NCBI RefSeq assembly: GCF_027942865.1
Contig: NC_134529.1
Location: 27,402,760-27,466,759, forward strand
Direction: 5' to 3'
Length of the DNA stretch: 64,000 bases
Source: Odontesthes bonariensis
Lineage: Eukaryota; Chordata; Actinopteri; Atheriniformes; Atherinopsidae
The position numbers and the translations under genes were made by a program. Positions 1 to 9,860 of this stretch are shown here, in pieces; position 1 is the first letter of the stretch, and every line of letters starts with the position of its first letter. A model generated the notes under the pieces. That model was given only the letters and a program-made list of their open reading frames with translations, had not been told where the DNA came from and made no database searches.

Positions 1-649
1 TGTAAGGAAGATTTAAACTTTTTCTGTATATCACATATTAAACCTAGCCTGGGAATTCCCATGCTGCTTTGCGCGCGATTTCATTCCCACTGCAAAGGCA
101 GCTTGGAAACCACTGCCCTTATTTTTGCCTGAGTTAGGGAACCAATCACAGAACGGGGGTCAGCAAGACGATGACGACGTCTATGCGCGACACCGAAGCT
201 TGTAGAGTGTTAATCCAACATGGCAGCGGACACAAGTTACCGTTCGATGCAGCCTTAGAAAGTGTTTTAAGTAGCTTAGAACGCAAGTTTACTTTTAAAA
301 AAGAGCAACGTTTGGCGTTGAAAGATTTCATTGCCAAGAAGGATGTATTTGCTCTACCATCATCTTCTCATACACAGTAATGCGTCTTCTTCTTCCTCGT
401 CGAATTTCTGTCGCTCTACATACGTCATCTGGTATAAGTGATACAATTGGCTATGAATCGCGCACAAAGCAGCATGGGAAGAACCAGACGCCATTTGATA
501 GACATTCGTAGCGCCCAATAAACGGCTCTAGGCATTCGTAAACCACGCCTCAAATACGAGAAAATGCACATCTAGTTCCCAGACCACCATCTCATCGAGA
601 TGTGGACGCGTCAGCCAGACTATATTAAACCTACAATCCTTGGAAAAGC

Positions 650-721
650 AGGGGGCACTCAGATTTGAACTGAGGACCTCTTGATCTGCAGTCAAATGCT
701 CTACCACTGAGCTATACCCCC
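650..721 (-). tRNA. tRNA-Cys: tRNA-Cys(GCA), unit 1, minus copy
   Basis: Full 72-nt tRNA-Cys on the minus strand, divergent from the copy at 846 with 124 bp between 5' ends. It differs from the plus copy by one base: the T stem reads CTCAG/CTGAG, giving an A-U pair in place of G-U. A TTTT tract (complement of 645-648) begins two bases past the 3' end, a typical Pol III terminator. Confidence 0.94.
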
Positions 722-845
722 CTGTATGTAGTTTCTGTCAAATACTTTTTAGTAAAAGTTCCAATTCCATTTGGCAGAAGCATTGACCATCATGTTTCCG
801 ATGCCAACACAAAACATGTCATTGATAGAATATGTGTAATTATTG

Positions 846-917
846 GGGGGTATAGCTCAGTGGTAGAGCATTTGACTGCAGATCAAGAGGTCCTCAGTTC
901 AAATCTGGGTGCCCCCT
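846..917 (+). tRNA. tRNA-Cys: tRNA-Cys(GCA), unit 1, plus copy
   Basis: A 72-nt cloverleaf can be drawn by hand. The acceptor GGGGGTA pairs with TGCCCCC (one G-U). The D arm is GCTC/GAGC. The anticodon arm is TTTGA-CTGCAGA-TCAAG with anticodon GCA at 878-880. The variable loop is 5 nt, and the T arm CTCAG-TTCAAAT-CTGGG contains one G-U pair. The discriminator is U, as expected for tRNA-Cys, and there is no intron. The downstream flank has no run of four T for over 200 bp, so Pol III termination is not obvious. Promoter elements would be internal: box A around TAGCTCAGTGG and box B around AGTTCAAATCT. Confidence 0.93.
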
Positions 918-1265
918 ATAATTATGACACTATCAGGTTAGTTATCTTCTCAATTCTTAAAGGCATTGAGAAAACTTTCTAATTTCTGAGGAAAAGACAA
1001 ATGTGGTGTTTAAAGCAAACATATTAAACATGCTTAACAGTGGGTTTATGTTGGTAGTACTAAAGTTGAGAAGTAATCAATGTATCTCAAGGCAGACTGT
1101 ACAGGATATTACACCATGGACTAACATGCAACTTCACTTCACATCCATTAAAATATTGCAAAGCAACCTTTATCTGTGGACATAGCAAAGTTAGTTGTCC
1201 CATTTGTCTGGGAATTCTCTTTTCTGATAATGTGAATTTCAAGAATGAGTAATATGCATTGAGTA

Positions 1266-1307
<42 letters not shown>

Positions 1308-2091
1308 TATGTGTACATTTTTCTATTAGCAATTTTGGGAAGTTAACAATAGCAGTTTCAAAGATCAGTTAATTGTTAACTCTCATCACCACAACTTGGC
1401 ATGCAAGAGAACCAACTCCAAAAGCCCATCTGCCACAAAATTGTAAGGAAGATTTAAACTTTTTCTGTATATCACATATTAAACCTAGCCTGGGAATTCC
1501 CATGCTGCTTTGCGCGCGATTTCATTCCCACTGCAAAGGCAGCTTGGAAACCACTGCCCTTATTTTTGCCTGAGTTAGGGAACCAATCACAGGACGGGGG
1601 GGCAGCAAGACGATGACGACGTCTATGCGCGACACCGAAGCTTGTAGAGTGTTAATCCAACATGGCAGCGGACACAAGTTACCGTTCGATGCAGCCTTAG
1701 AAAGTGTTTTAAGTAGCTTAGGACGCAAGTTTACTTTTAAAAAAGAGCAACGTTTGGCGTTGAAAGATTTCATTGCCAAGAAGGATGTATTTGCTCTGCC
1801 ATCGTCTTCTCATACACAGTAATGCGTCTTCTTCTTCCTCGTCGAATTTCTGTCGCTCTACATAGGCCATCTGGTATAAGTGATACAATTGGCTATGAAT
1901 CGCGCGCAAAGCAGGATGGGAAGAACAGGACGCCATTTGATAGACATTCGTAGCCCCCAATAAACGGCTCTAGGCATTTGTAAACCACGCCTCAAATATG
2001 AGAAAATGCACATCTAGTTCCCAGACCACCATCTCATCGAGATGTGGACGCGTCAGCCAGACTATATTAAACCTACAATCCTTGGAAAAGC

Positions 2092-2163
2092 AGGGGGCAC
2101 TCAGATTTGAACTGAGGACCTCTTGATCTGCAGTCAAATGCTCTACCACTGAGCTATACCCCC
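2092..2163 (-). tRNA. tRNA-Cys: tRNA-Cys(GCA), unit 2, minus copy
   Basis: Same body as the copy at 650, with the A-U T-stem pair and an immediate T4 terminator. Confidence 0.94.
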
Positions 2164-2287
2164 CTGTATGTAGTTTTTGTCAAATACTTATTAGTAAAAG
2201 TTACAATTCCATATGGCAGAAGCATTGACCATCATGTTTCCGATGCCAACACAAAACATGTCATTGATAGAATATGTGTAATTATTG

Positions 2288-2359
2288 GGGGGTATAGCTC
2301 AGTGGTAGAGCATTTGACTGCAGATCAAGAGGTCCTCAGTTCAAATCTGGGTGCCCCCT
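2288..2359 (+). tRNA. tRNA-Cys: tRNA-Cys(GCA), unit 2, plus copy
   Basis: Identical body to the copy at 846; no adjacent T4 terminator. Confidence 0.93.
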
Positions 2360-2707
2360 ATAATTATGACACTATCAGGTTAGTTATCTTCTCAATTCTT
2401 AAAGGCATTGAGAAAACTTTCTAATTTCTGAGGAAAAGACAAATGTGGTGTTTAAAGCAAACATATTAAACATGCTTAACAGTGGGTTTATGTTGGTAGT
2501 ACTAAAGTTGAGAAGTAATCAATGTATCTCAAGGCAGACTGTACAGGATATTACACCATGGACTAGCATGCAACTTCACTTCACATCCATTAAAATATTG
2601 CAAAGCAACCTTTATCTGTGGACATAGCAAAGTTAGTTGTCCCATTTGTCTGGGAATTCTCTTTTCTGATAATGTGAATTTCAAGAATGAGTAATATGCA
2701 TTGAGTA

Positions 2708-2757
<50 letters not shown>

Positions 2758-3061
2758 TATGTGTACATTTTTCTATTAGCAATTTTGGGAAGTTAACAAT
2801 AGCAGTTTCAAAGATCAGTTAATTGTTAACTCTCATCACCACAACTTGGCATGCAAGAGAACCAACTCCAAAAGCCCATCTGCCACAAAATTGTAAGGAA
2901 GATTTAAACTTTTTCTGTATATCACATATTAAACCTAGCCTGGGAATTCCCATGCTGCTTTGCGCGCGATTTCATTCCCACTGCAAAGGCAGCTTGGAAA
3001 CCACTGCCCTTATTTTTGCCTGAGTTAGGGAACCAATCACAGAACGGGGGTCAGCAAGACG

Positions 3062-3271
3062 ATGACGACGTCTATGCGCGACACCGAAGCTTGTAGAGTG
3101 TTAATCCAACATGGCAGCGGACACAAGTTACCGTTCGATGCAGCCTTAGAAAGTGTTTTAAGTAGCTTAGAACGCAAGTTTACTTTTAAAAAAGAGCAAC
3201 GTTTGGCGTTGAAAGATTTCATTGCCAAGAAGGATGTATTTGCTCTACCATCGTCTTCTCATACACAGTAA
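3062..3271 (+). pseudogene. RecQ-like helicase fragment, A form (unit 3)
   Basis: A units carry one base fewer just after the ancestral ATG (ACACAAGTTACCG against ACAAAACGTTAGCG), so that ATG no longer reads into the helicase-like frame. A longer 69-codon frame from an upstream ATG does instead and ends in the same LPSSSHTQ. Equivalent frames lie at 171, 1613, 8728, 15823, 21527, 22904, 28624 and 29864. The A form looks derived and the B form nearer the source. Confidence 0.42.
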
Positions 3272-3540
3272 AGCGTCTTCTTCTTCCTCGTCGAATTTCT
3301 GTCGCTCTACATACGTCATCTGGTATAAGTGATACAATTGGCTATGAATCGCGCACAAAGCAGCATGGGAAGAACCAGACGCCATTTGATAGACATTCGT
3401 AGCGCCCAATAAACGGCTCTAGGCATTCGTAAACCACGCCTCAAATACGAGAAAATGCACATCTAGTTCCCAGACCACCATCTCATCGAGATCTGGACGC
3501 GTCAGCCAGACTATATTAAACCTACAATCCTTGGAAAAGC

Positions 3541-3612
3541 AGGGGGCACTCAGATTTGAACTGAGGACCTCTTGATCTGCAGTCAAATGCTCTACCACTG
3601 AGCTATACCCCC
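3541..3612 (-). tRNA. tRNA-Cys: tRNA-Cys(GCA), unit 3, minus copy
   Basis: Complete; T4 terminator directly downstream on the minus strand. Confidence 0.94.
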
Positions 3613-3736
3613 CTGTATGTAGTTTCTGTCAAATACTTTTTAGTAAAAGTTCCAATTCCATATGGCAGAAGCATTGACCATCATATTTCCGATGCCAACA
3701 CAAAACATGTCATTGATAGAATATGTGTAATTATTG

Positions 3737-3808
3737 GGGGGTATAGCTCAGTGGTAGAGCATTTGACTGCAGATCAAGAGGTCCTCAGTTCAAATCTGGG
3801 TGCCCCCT
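3737..3808 (+). tRNA. tRNA-Cys: tRNA-Cys(GCA), unit 3, plus copy
   Basis: Complete 72-nt body, anticodon GCA at 3769-3771; no nearby T4. Confidence 0.93.
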
Positions 3809-4156
3809 ATAATTATGACACTATCAGGTTAGTTATCTTCTCAATTCTTAAAGGCATTGAGAAAACTTTCTGATTTCTGAGGAAAAGACAAATGTGGTGT
3901 TTAAAGCAAACATATTAAACATGCTTAACAGTGGGTTTATGTTGGTAGTACTAAAGTTGAGAAGTAATCAATGTATCTCAAGGCAGACTGTACAGGATAT
4001 TACACCATGGACTAGCATGCAACTTCACTTCACATCCATTAAAATATTGCAAAGCAACCTTTATCTGTGGACATAGCAAAGTTAGTTGTCCCATTTGTCT
4101 GGGAATTCTCTTTTCTGATAATGTGAATTTCAAGAATGAGTAATATGCATTGAGTA

Positions 4157-4192
<36 letters not shown>

Positions 4193-4381
4193 TATGTGTA
4201 CATTTTTCTATTAGCAATTTTGGGAAGTTAACAATAGCAGTTTCAAAGATCAGTTAATTGTTAACTCTCATCACCACAACTTGGCATGCAAGAGAACCAA
4301 CTCCAAAAGCCCATCTGCCACAAAATTGTAAGGAAGATTTAAACTTTTTCTGTATATCACATATTAAACCTAGCCTGGGAA

Positions 4382-4808
4382 TTCCCATGCTGCTTTGCGC
4401 GCGATTTCATTCCCACTGCAAAGGCAGCTTGGAAACCACTGCCCTTATTTTTGCCTGAGTTAGGGAACCAATCACAGGACGGGGGGGCAGCAAGACGATG
4501 ACGACGTCTATGCGCGACACCGAAGCTTGTAGAGTGTTAATCAAATATGGCAGCGGACAAAACGTTAGCGTTCGATGCAGCCTTAAAAAGTGTTTTAAGT
4601 AGCTTAGAACGCAAGTTTACTTTTAAAAAAGAGCAACGTTTGGCGTTGAAAGATTTCATTGCCAAGAAGGATGTATTTGCTCTTCCATCGTCTTCTCATA
4701 CACAGTAATGCGTCTTCTTCTTCCTCGTCGAATTTCTGTCGCTCTACATAGGCCATCTGGTATAAGTGATACAATTGGCTATGAATCGCGCGCAAAGCAG
4801 CATGGGAA
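4382..4808. repeat. Inverted repeat inside each array unit (unit 4 shown)
   Basis: The 24 bases at 4382-4405 are the exact reverse complement of 4785-4808 (core CATGCTGCTTTGCGCGCG), with 379 bp between. With one gap the match extends a few bases further. In A units one base of the right arm differs (CGCGCACAAAG). The arms flank the helicase-like fragment, so the segment resembles an insertion bounded by inverted repeats or two opposed copies of one older repeat. Confidence 0.75.
4547..4708 (+). pseudogene. RecQ-like helicase N-terminal fragment, B form (unit 4)
   Basis: A 53-codon frame starting at ATG reads MAADKTLAFDAALKSVLSSL, then ERKFTFKKEQRLALKDFIAK and KDVFALP. The KKEQ-LALK-FI-KKDVFA stretch resembles motif 0 and the run-in to the Walker A motif of RecQ-type SF2 helicases, where VLPTGxGKS should follow. 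Here the frame instead continues LPSSSHTQ and stops, so no ATPase motif exists. The same frame begins 220 bp into every B unit (4547, 5974, 10215, 11642, 13069, 17298, 18723, 20150, 24393, 25820, 27247) and in hybrid units 6 and 11 (7399, 14496). The family call is inference from a short motif. It may be the first exon of a fish RecQ-like gene or a transposon-captured copy; a real 53-aa product is unlikely. Confidence 0.45.
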
Positions 4809-4977
4809 GAACAGGACGCCATTTGATAGACATTCGTAGCCCCCAATAAACGGCTCTAGGCATTCGTAAACCACGCCTCAAATATGAGAAAATGCACATC
4901 TAGTTCCCAGACCACCATCCCATCGAGATGTGGACGCGTCAGCCAGGCTATATTAAACCTACAATCCTTGGAAAAGC

Positions 4978-5049
4978 AGGGGGCACTCAGATTTGAACTG
5001 AGGACCTCTTGATCTGCAGTCAAATGCTCTACCACTGAGCTATACCCCC
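4978..5049 (-). tRNA. tRNA-Cys: tRNA-Cys(GCA), unit 4, minus copy
   Basis: Complete; acceptor stem intact; T4 terminator adjacent. Confidence 0.94.
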
Positions 5050-5173
5050 CTGTATGTAGTTTTTGTCAAATACTTATTAGTAAAAGTTACAATTCCATAT
5101 GGCAGAAGCATTGACCATCATGTTTCCGATGCCAACACAAAACATGTCATTGATAGAATATGTGTAATTATTG

Positions 5174-5245
5174 GGGGGTATAGCTCAGTGGTAGAGCATT
5201 TGACTGCAGATCAAGAGGTCCTCAGTTCAAATCTGGGTGCCCCCT
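5174..5245 (+). tRNA. tRNA-Cys: tRNA-Cys(GCA), unit 4, plus copy
   Basis: Complete 72-nt body in a B unit; anticodon GCA at 5206-5208. Confidence 0.93.
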
Positions 5246-6402
5246 ATAATTATGACACTATCAGGTTAGTTATCTTCTCAATTCTTAAAGGCATTGAGAA
5301 AACTTTCTAATTTCTGAGGAAAAGACAAATGTGGTGTTTAAAGCAAACATATTAAACATGCTTAACAGTGGGTTTATGTTGGTAGTACTAAAGTTGAGAA
5401 GTAATCAATGTATCTCAAGGCAGACTGTACAGGATATTACACCATGGACTAGCATGCAACTTCACTTCACATCCATTAAAATATTGCAAAGCAACCTTTA
5501 TCTGTGGACATAGCAAAGTTAGTTGTCCCATTTGTCTGGGAATTCTCTTTTCTGATAATGTGAATTTCAAGAATGAGTAATATGCATTGAGTACTTATAT
5601 ATATATATATATATATTAATATGTGTACATTTTTCTATTAGCAATTTTGGGAAGTTAACAATAGCAGTTTCAAAGATCAGTTAATTGTTAACTCTCATCA
5701 CCACAACTTGGCATGCAAGAGAACCAACTCCAAAAGCCCATCTGCCACAAAATTGTAAGGAAGATTTAAACTTTTTCTGTATATCACATATTAAACCTAG
5801 CCTGGGAATTCCCATGCTGCTTTGCGCGCGATTTCATTCCCACTGCAAAGGCAGCTTGGAAACCACTGCCCTTATTTTTGCCTGAGTTAGGGAACCAATC
5901 ACAGGACGGGGGGGCAGCAAGACGATGACGACGTCTATGCGCGACACCGAAGCTTGTAGAGTGTTAATCAAATATGGCAGCGGACAAAACGTTAGCGTTC
6001 GATGCAGCCTTAAAAAGTGTTTTAAGTAGCTTAGAACGCAAGTTTACTTTTAAAAAAGAGCAACGTTTGGCGTTGAAAGATTTCATTGCCAAGAAGGATG
6101 TATTTGCTCTTCCATCGTCTTCTCATACAGTAATGCGTCTTCTTCTTCCTCGTCGAATTTCTGTCGCTCTACATAGGCCATCTGGTATAAGTGATACAAT
6201 TGGCTATGAATCGCGCGCAAAGCAGCATGGGAAGAACAGGACGCCATTTGATAGACATTCGTAGCCCCCAATAAACGGCTCTAGGCATTCGTAAACCACG
6301 CCTCAAATATGAGAAAATGCACATCTAGTTCCCAGACCACCATCCCATCGAGATGTGGACGCGTCAGCCAGGCTATATTAAACCTACAATCCTTGGAAAA
6401 GC

Positions 6403-6474
6403 AGGGGGCACTCAGATTTGAACTGAGGACCTCTTGATCTGCAGTCAAATGCTCTACCACTGAGCTATACCCCC
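6403..6474 (-). tRNA. tRNA-Cys: tRNA-Cys(GCA), unit 5, minus copy
   Basis: Complete; T4 terminator adjacent. Confidence 0.94.
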
Positions 6475-6598
6475 CTGTATGTAGTTTTTGTCAAATACTT
6501 ATTAGTAAAAGTTACAATTCCATATGGCAGAAGCATTGACCATCATGTTTCCGATGCCAACACAAAACATGTCATTGATAGAATATGTGTAATTATTG

Positions 6599-6670
6599 GG
6601 GGGTATAGCTCAGTGGTAGAGCATTTGACTGCAGATCAAGAGGTCCTCAGTTCAAATCTGGGTGCCCCCT
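6599..6670 (+). tRNA. tRNA-Cys: tRNA-Cys(GCA), unit 5, plus copy
   Basis: Complete 72-nt body; anticodon GCA at 6631-6633. Confidence 0.93.
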
Positions 6671-7829
6671 ATAATTATGACACTATCAGGTTAGTTATCT
6701 TCTCAATTCTTAAAGGCATTGAGAAAACTTTCTAATTTCTGAGGAAAAGACAAATGTGGTGTTTAAAGCAAACATATTAAACATGCTTAACAGTGGGTTT
6801 ATGTTGGTAGTACTAAAGTTGAGAAGTAATCAATGTATCTCAAGGCAGACTGTACAGGATATTACACCATGGACTAGCATGCAACTTCACTTCACATCCA
6901 TTAAAATATTGCAAAGCAACCTTTATCTGTGGACATAGCAAAGTTAGTTGTCCCATTTGTCTGGGAATTCTCTTTTCTGATAATGTGAATTTCAAGAATG
7001 AGTAATATGCATTGAGTACTTATATATATATATATATATATTAATATGTGTACATTTTTCTATTAGCAATTTTGGGAAGTTAACAATAGCAGTTTCAAAG
7101 ATCAGTTAATTGTTAACTCTCATCACCACAACTTGGCATGCAAGAGAACCAACTCCAAAAGCCCATCTGCCACAAAATTGTAAGGAAGATTTAAACTTTT
7201 TCTGTATATCACATATTAAACCTAGCCTGGGAATTCCCATGCTGCTTTGCGCGCGATTTCATTCCCACTGCAAAGGCAGCTTGGAAACCACTGCCCTTAT
7301 TTTTGCCTGAGTTAGGGAACCAATCACAGGACGGGGGGGCAGCAAGACGATGACGACGTCTATGCGCGACACCGAAGCTTGTAGAGTGTTAATCAAATAT
7401 GGCAGCGGACAAAACGTTAGCGTTCGATGCAGCCTTAAAAAGTGTTTTAAGTAGCTTAGAACGCAAGTTTACTTTTAAAAAAGAGCAACGTTTGGCGTTG
7501 AAAGATTTCATTGCCAAGAAGGATGTATTTGCTCTACCATCATCTTCTCATACACAGTAAAGCGTCTTCTTCTTCCTCGTCGAATTTCTGTCGCTCTACA
7601 TACGTCATCTGGTATAAGTGATACAATTGGCTATGAATCGCGCACAAAGCAGCATGGGAAGAACCAGACGCCATTTGATAGACATTCGTAGCCCCCAATA
7701 AACGGCTCTAGGCATTCGTAAATCACGCCTCAAATACGAGAAAATGCACATCTAGTTCCCAGACCACCATCTCAACGAGATGTGGACGCGTCAGCCAGGC
7801 TATATTAAACCTACAATCCTTGGAAAAGC

Positions 7830-7896
7830 AGGGGGCACTCAGATTTGAACTGAGGACCTCTTGATCTGCAGTCAAATGCTCTACCACTGAGCTATA
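7830..7896 (-). pseudogene. Truncated tRNA-Cys, unit 6, minus copy
   Basis: The 66-bp deletion removes the first five G residues of the tRNA together with its 5' flank. The 3' acceptor strand CCCCC now faces unrelated bases, so the acceptor stem cannot form. The T4 terminator and the rest of the body are intact. Confidence 0.93.
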
Positions 7897-7959
7897 TTGA
7901 CCATCATGTTTCTGATGCCAACACAAAACATGTCATTGATAGAATATGTGTAATTATTG

Positions 7960-8031
7960 GGGGGTATAGCTCAGTGGTAGAGCATTTGACTGCAGATCAA
8001 GAGGTCCTCAGTTCAAATCTGGGTGCCCCCT
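7960..8031 (+). tRNA. tRNA-Cys: tRNA-Cys(GCA), unit 6, plus copy
   Basis: Complete. Its partner is truncated, leaving only 63 bp to the broken minus copy. Confidence 0.93.
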
Positions 8032-8379
8032 ATAATTATGACACTATCAGGTTACTTATCTTCTCAATTCTTAAAGGCATTGAGAAAACTTTCTGATTTC
8101 TGAGGAAAAGACAAATGTGGTGTTTAAAGCAAACATATTAAACATGCTTAACAGTGGGTTTATGTTGGTAGTACTAAAGTTGAGAAGTAATCAATGTATC
8201 TCAAGGCAGACTGTACAGGATATTACACCATGGACTAGCATGCAACTTCACTTCACATCCATTAAAATATTGCAAAGCAACCTTTATCTGTGGACATAGC
8301 AAAGTTAGTTGTCCCATTTGTCTGGGAATTCTCTTTTCTGATAATGTGAATTTCAAGAATGAGTAATATGCATTGAGTA

Positions 8380-8423
<44 letters not shown>

Positions 8424-9206
8424 TATGTGTACATTTTTCTATTAGCAATTTTGGGAAGTTAACAATAGCAGTTTCAAAGATCAGTTAATTGTTAACTCTC
8501 ATCACCACAACTTGGCATGCAAGAGAACCAACTCCAAAAGCCCATCTGCCACAAAATTGTAAGGAAGATTTAAACTTTTTCTGTATATCACATATTAAAC
8601 CTAGCCTGGGAATTCCCATGCTGCTTTGCGCGCGATTTCATTCCCACTGCAAAGGCAGCTTGGAAACCACTGCCCTTATTTTTGCCTGAGTTAGGGAACC
8701 AATCACAGAACGGGGGTCAGCAAGACGATGACGACGTCTATGCGCGACACCGAAGCTTGTAGAGTGTTAATCCAACATGGCAGCGGACACAAGTTACCGT
8801 TCGATGCAGCCTTAGAAAGTGTTTTAAGTAGCTTAGAACGCAAGTTTACTTTTAAAAAAGAGCAACGTTTGGCGTTGAAAGATTTCATTGCCAAGAAGGA
8901 TGTATTTGCTCTACCATCGTCTTCTCATACACAGTAAAGCGTCTTCTTCTTCCTCGTCGAATTTCTGTCGCTCTACATACGTCATCTGGTATAAGTGATA
9001 CAATTGGCTATGAATCGCGCACAAAGCAGCATGGGAAGAACCAGACGCCATTTGATAGACATTCGTAGCGCCCAATAAACGGCTCTAGGCATTCGTAAAC
9101 CACGCCTCAAATACGAGAAAATGCACATCTAGTTCCCAGACCACCATCTCATCGAGATCTGGACGCGTCAGCCAGACTATATTAAACCTACAATCCTTGG
9201 AAAAGC

Positions 9207-9278
9207 AGGGGGCACTCAGATTTGAACTGAGGACCTCTTGATCTGCAGTCAAATGCTCTACCACTGAGCTATACCCCC
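9207..9278 (-). tRNA. tRNA-Cys: tRNA-Cys(GCA), unit 7, minus copy
   Basis: Complete; T4 terminator adjacent. Confidence 0.94.
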
Positions 9279-9402
9279 CTGTATGTAGTTTCTGTCAAAT
9301 ACTTTTTAGTAAAAGTTCCAATTCCATATGGCAGAAGCATTGACCATCATATTTCCGATGCCAACACAAAACATGTCATTGATAGAATATGTGTAATTAT
9401 TG

Positions 9403-9474
9403 GGGGGTATAGCTCAGTGGTAGAGCATTTGACTGCAGATCAAGAGGTCCTCAGTTCAAATCTGGGTGCCCCCT
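9403..9474 (+). tRNA. tRNA-Cys: tRNA-Cys(GCA), unit 7, plus copy
   Basis: Complete 72-nt body in an A unit; anticodon GCA at 9435-9437. Confidence 0.93.
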
Positions 9475-9822
9475 ATAATTATGACACTATCAGGTTAGTT
9501 ATCTTCTCAATTCTTAAAGGCATTGAGAAAACTTTCTGATTTCTGAGGAAAAGACAAATGTGGTGTTTAAAGCAAACATATTAAACATGCTTAACAGTGG
9601 GTTTATGTTGGTAGTACTAAAGTTGAGAAGTAATCAATGTATCTCAAGGCAGACTGTACAGGATATTACACCATGGACTAGCATGCAACTTCACTTCACA
9701 TCCATTAAAATATTGCAAAGCAACCTTTATCTGTGGACATAGCAAAGTTAGTTGTCCCATTTGTCTGGGAATTCTCTTTTCTGATAATGTGAATTTCAAG
9801 AATGAGTAATATGCATTGAGTA

Positions 9823-9860
<38 letters not shown>

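Larger units (their letters stand above)
1..1441. repeat. Array unit 1 (A-like)
   Basis: 1441 bp. Carries the A-type one-base-shorter helicase segment but keeps GTTTCCG and TAATTTC where units 3, 7, 12 and 17 have ATTTCCG and TGATTTC. The TA tract is about 38 bp. Confidence 0.95.
1442..2891. repeat. Array unit 2 (A/B mosaic)
   Basis: 1450 bp. The left third matches A units (ACACAAGTTACCG) and the right part matches B units (GGCCATCTGG, TTTTTGTCAAATACTTATTAG), so it looks recombinant. The TA tract is about 46 bp. Confidence 0.93.
2892..4326. repeat. Array unit 3 (A)
   Basis: 1435 bp. A-type markers: GAGATCTGG, CATCATATTTCCG and TGATTTCTGAGG. It is followed by only two B units, so it starts a shortened higher-order copy. 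The TA tract is about 32 bp. Confidence 0.95.
4327..5753. repeat. Array unit 4 (B)
   Basis: 1427 bp. B-type markers: AAATATGGCAGCGG, ACAAAACGTTAGCG and GGCCATCTGG. The TA tract is 22 bp. This unit is a good reference for the B sequence. Confidence 0.95.
5754..7178. repeat. Array unit 5 (B)
   Basis: 1425 bp. Like unit 4 but lacks one CA dinucleotide near 6128, which lengthens the helicase-like frame to 96 codons (5974-6264). The TA tract is 22 bp. Confidence 0.95.
7179..8557. repeat. Array unit 6 (S, B-like left part)
   Basis: 1379 bp. The left part is B-like (ATG at 7399) and switches to A/S variants by about 7537. The 66-bp deletion joins 7896 to 7897. The TA tract is about 40 bp. Confidence 0.94.

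Noticed and set aside
650-917. The tRNA bodies as tRNA-derived SINEs
   Set aside because: Full cloverleafs with correct discriminator, no SINE body or tail attached, and a terminator right after the minus copies.
1003-1185. 60-codon frame repeated in nearly every unit (MVFKANILNMLNSGF...)
   Set aside because: No motif, and its preservation is explained by recent copying of the whole unit rather than by selection; unit 23 carries changes in it.
1373-1573. 66-codon frame spanning each unit border (MLTLITTTWHAREP...)
   Set aside because: It exists only because units are joined in tandem; no domain or start context supports a gene.
4604-4846. Minus-strand 80-codon frame with an acidic run (KFDEEEEDALL)
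   Set aside because: Faintly like a Harbinger transposase start, but part of it is the antisense of the helicase-like segment and the likeness is low-complexity.
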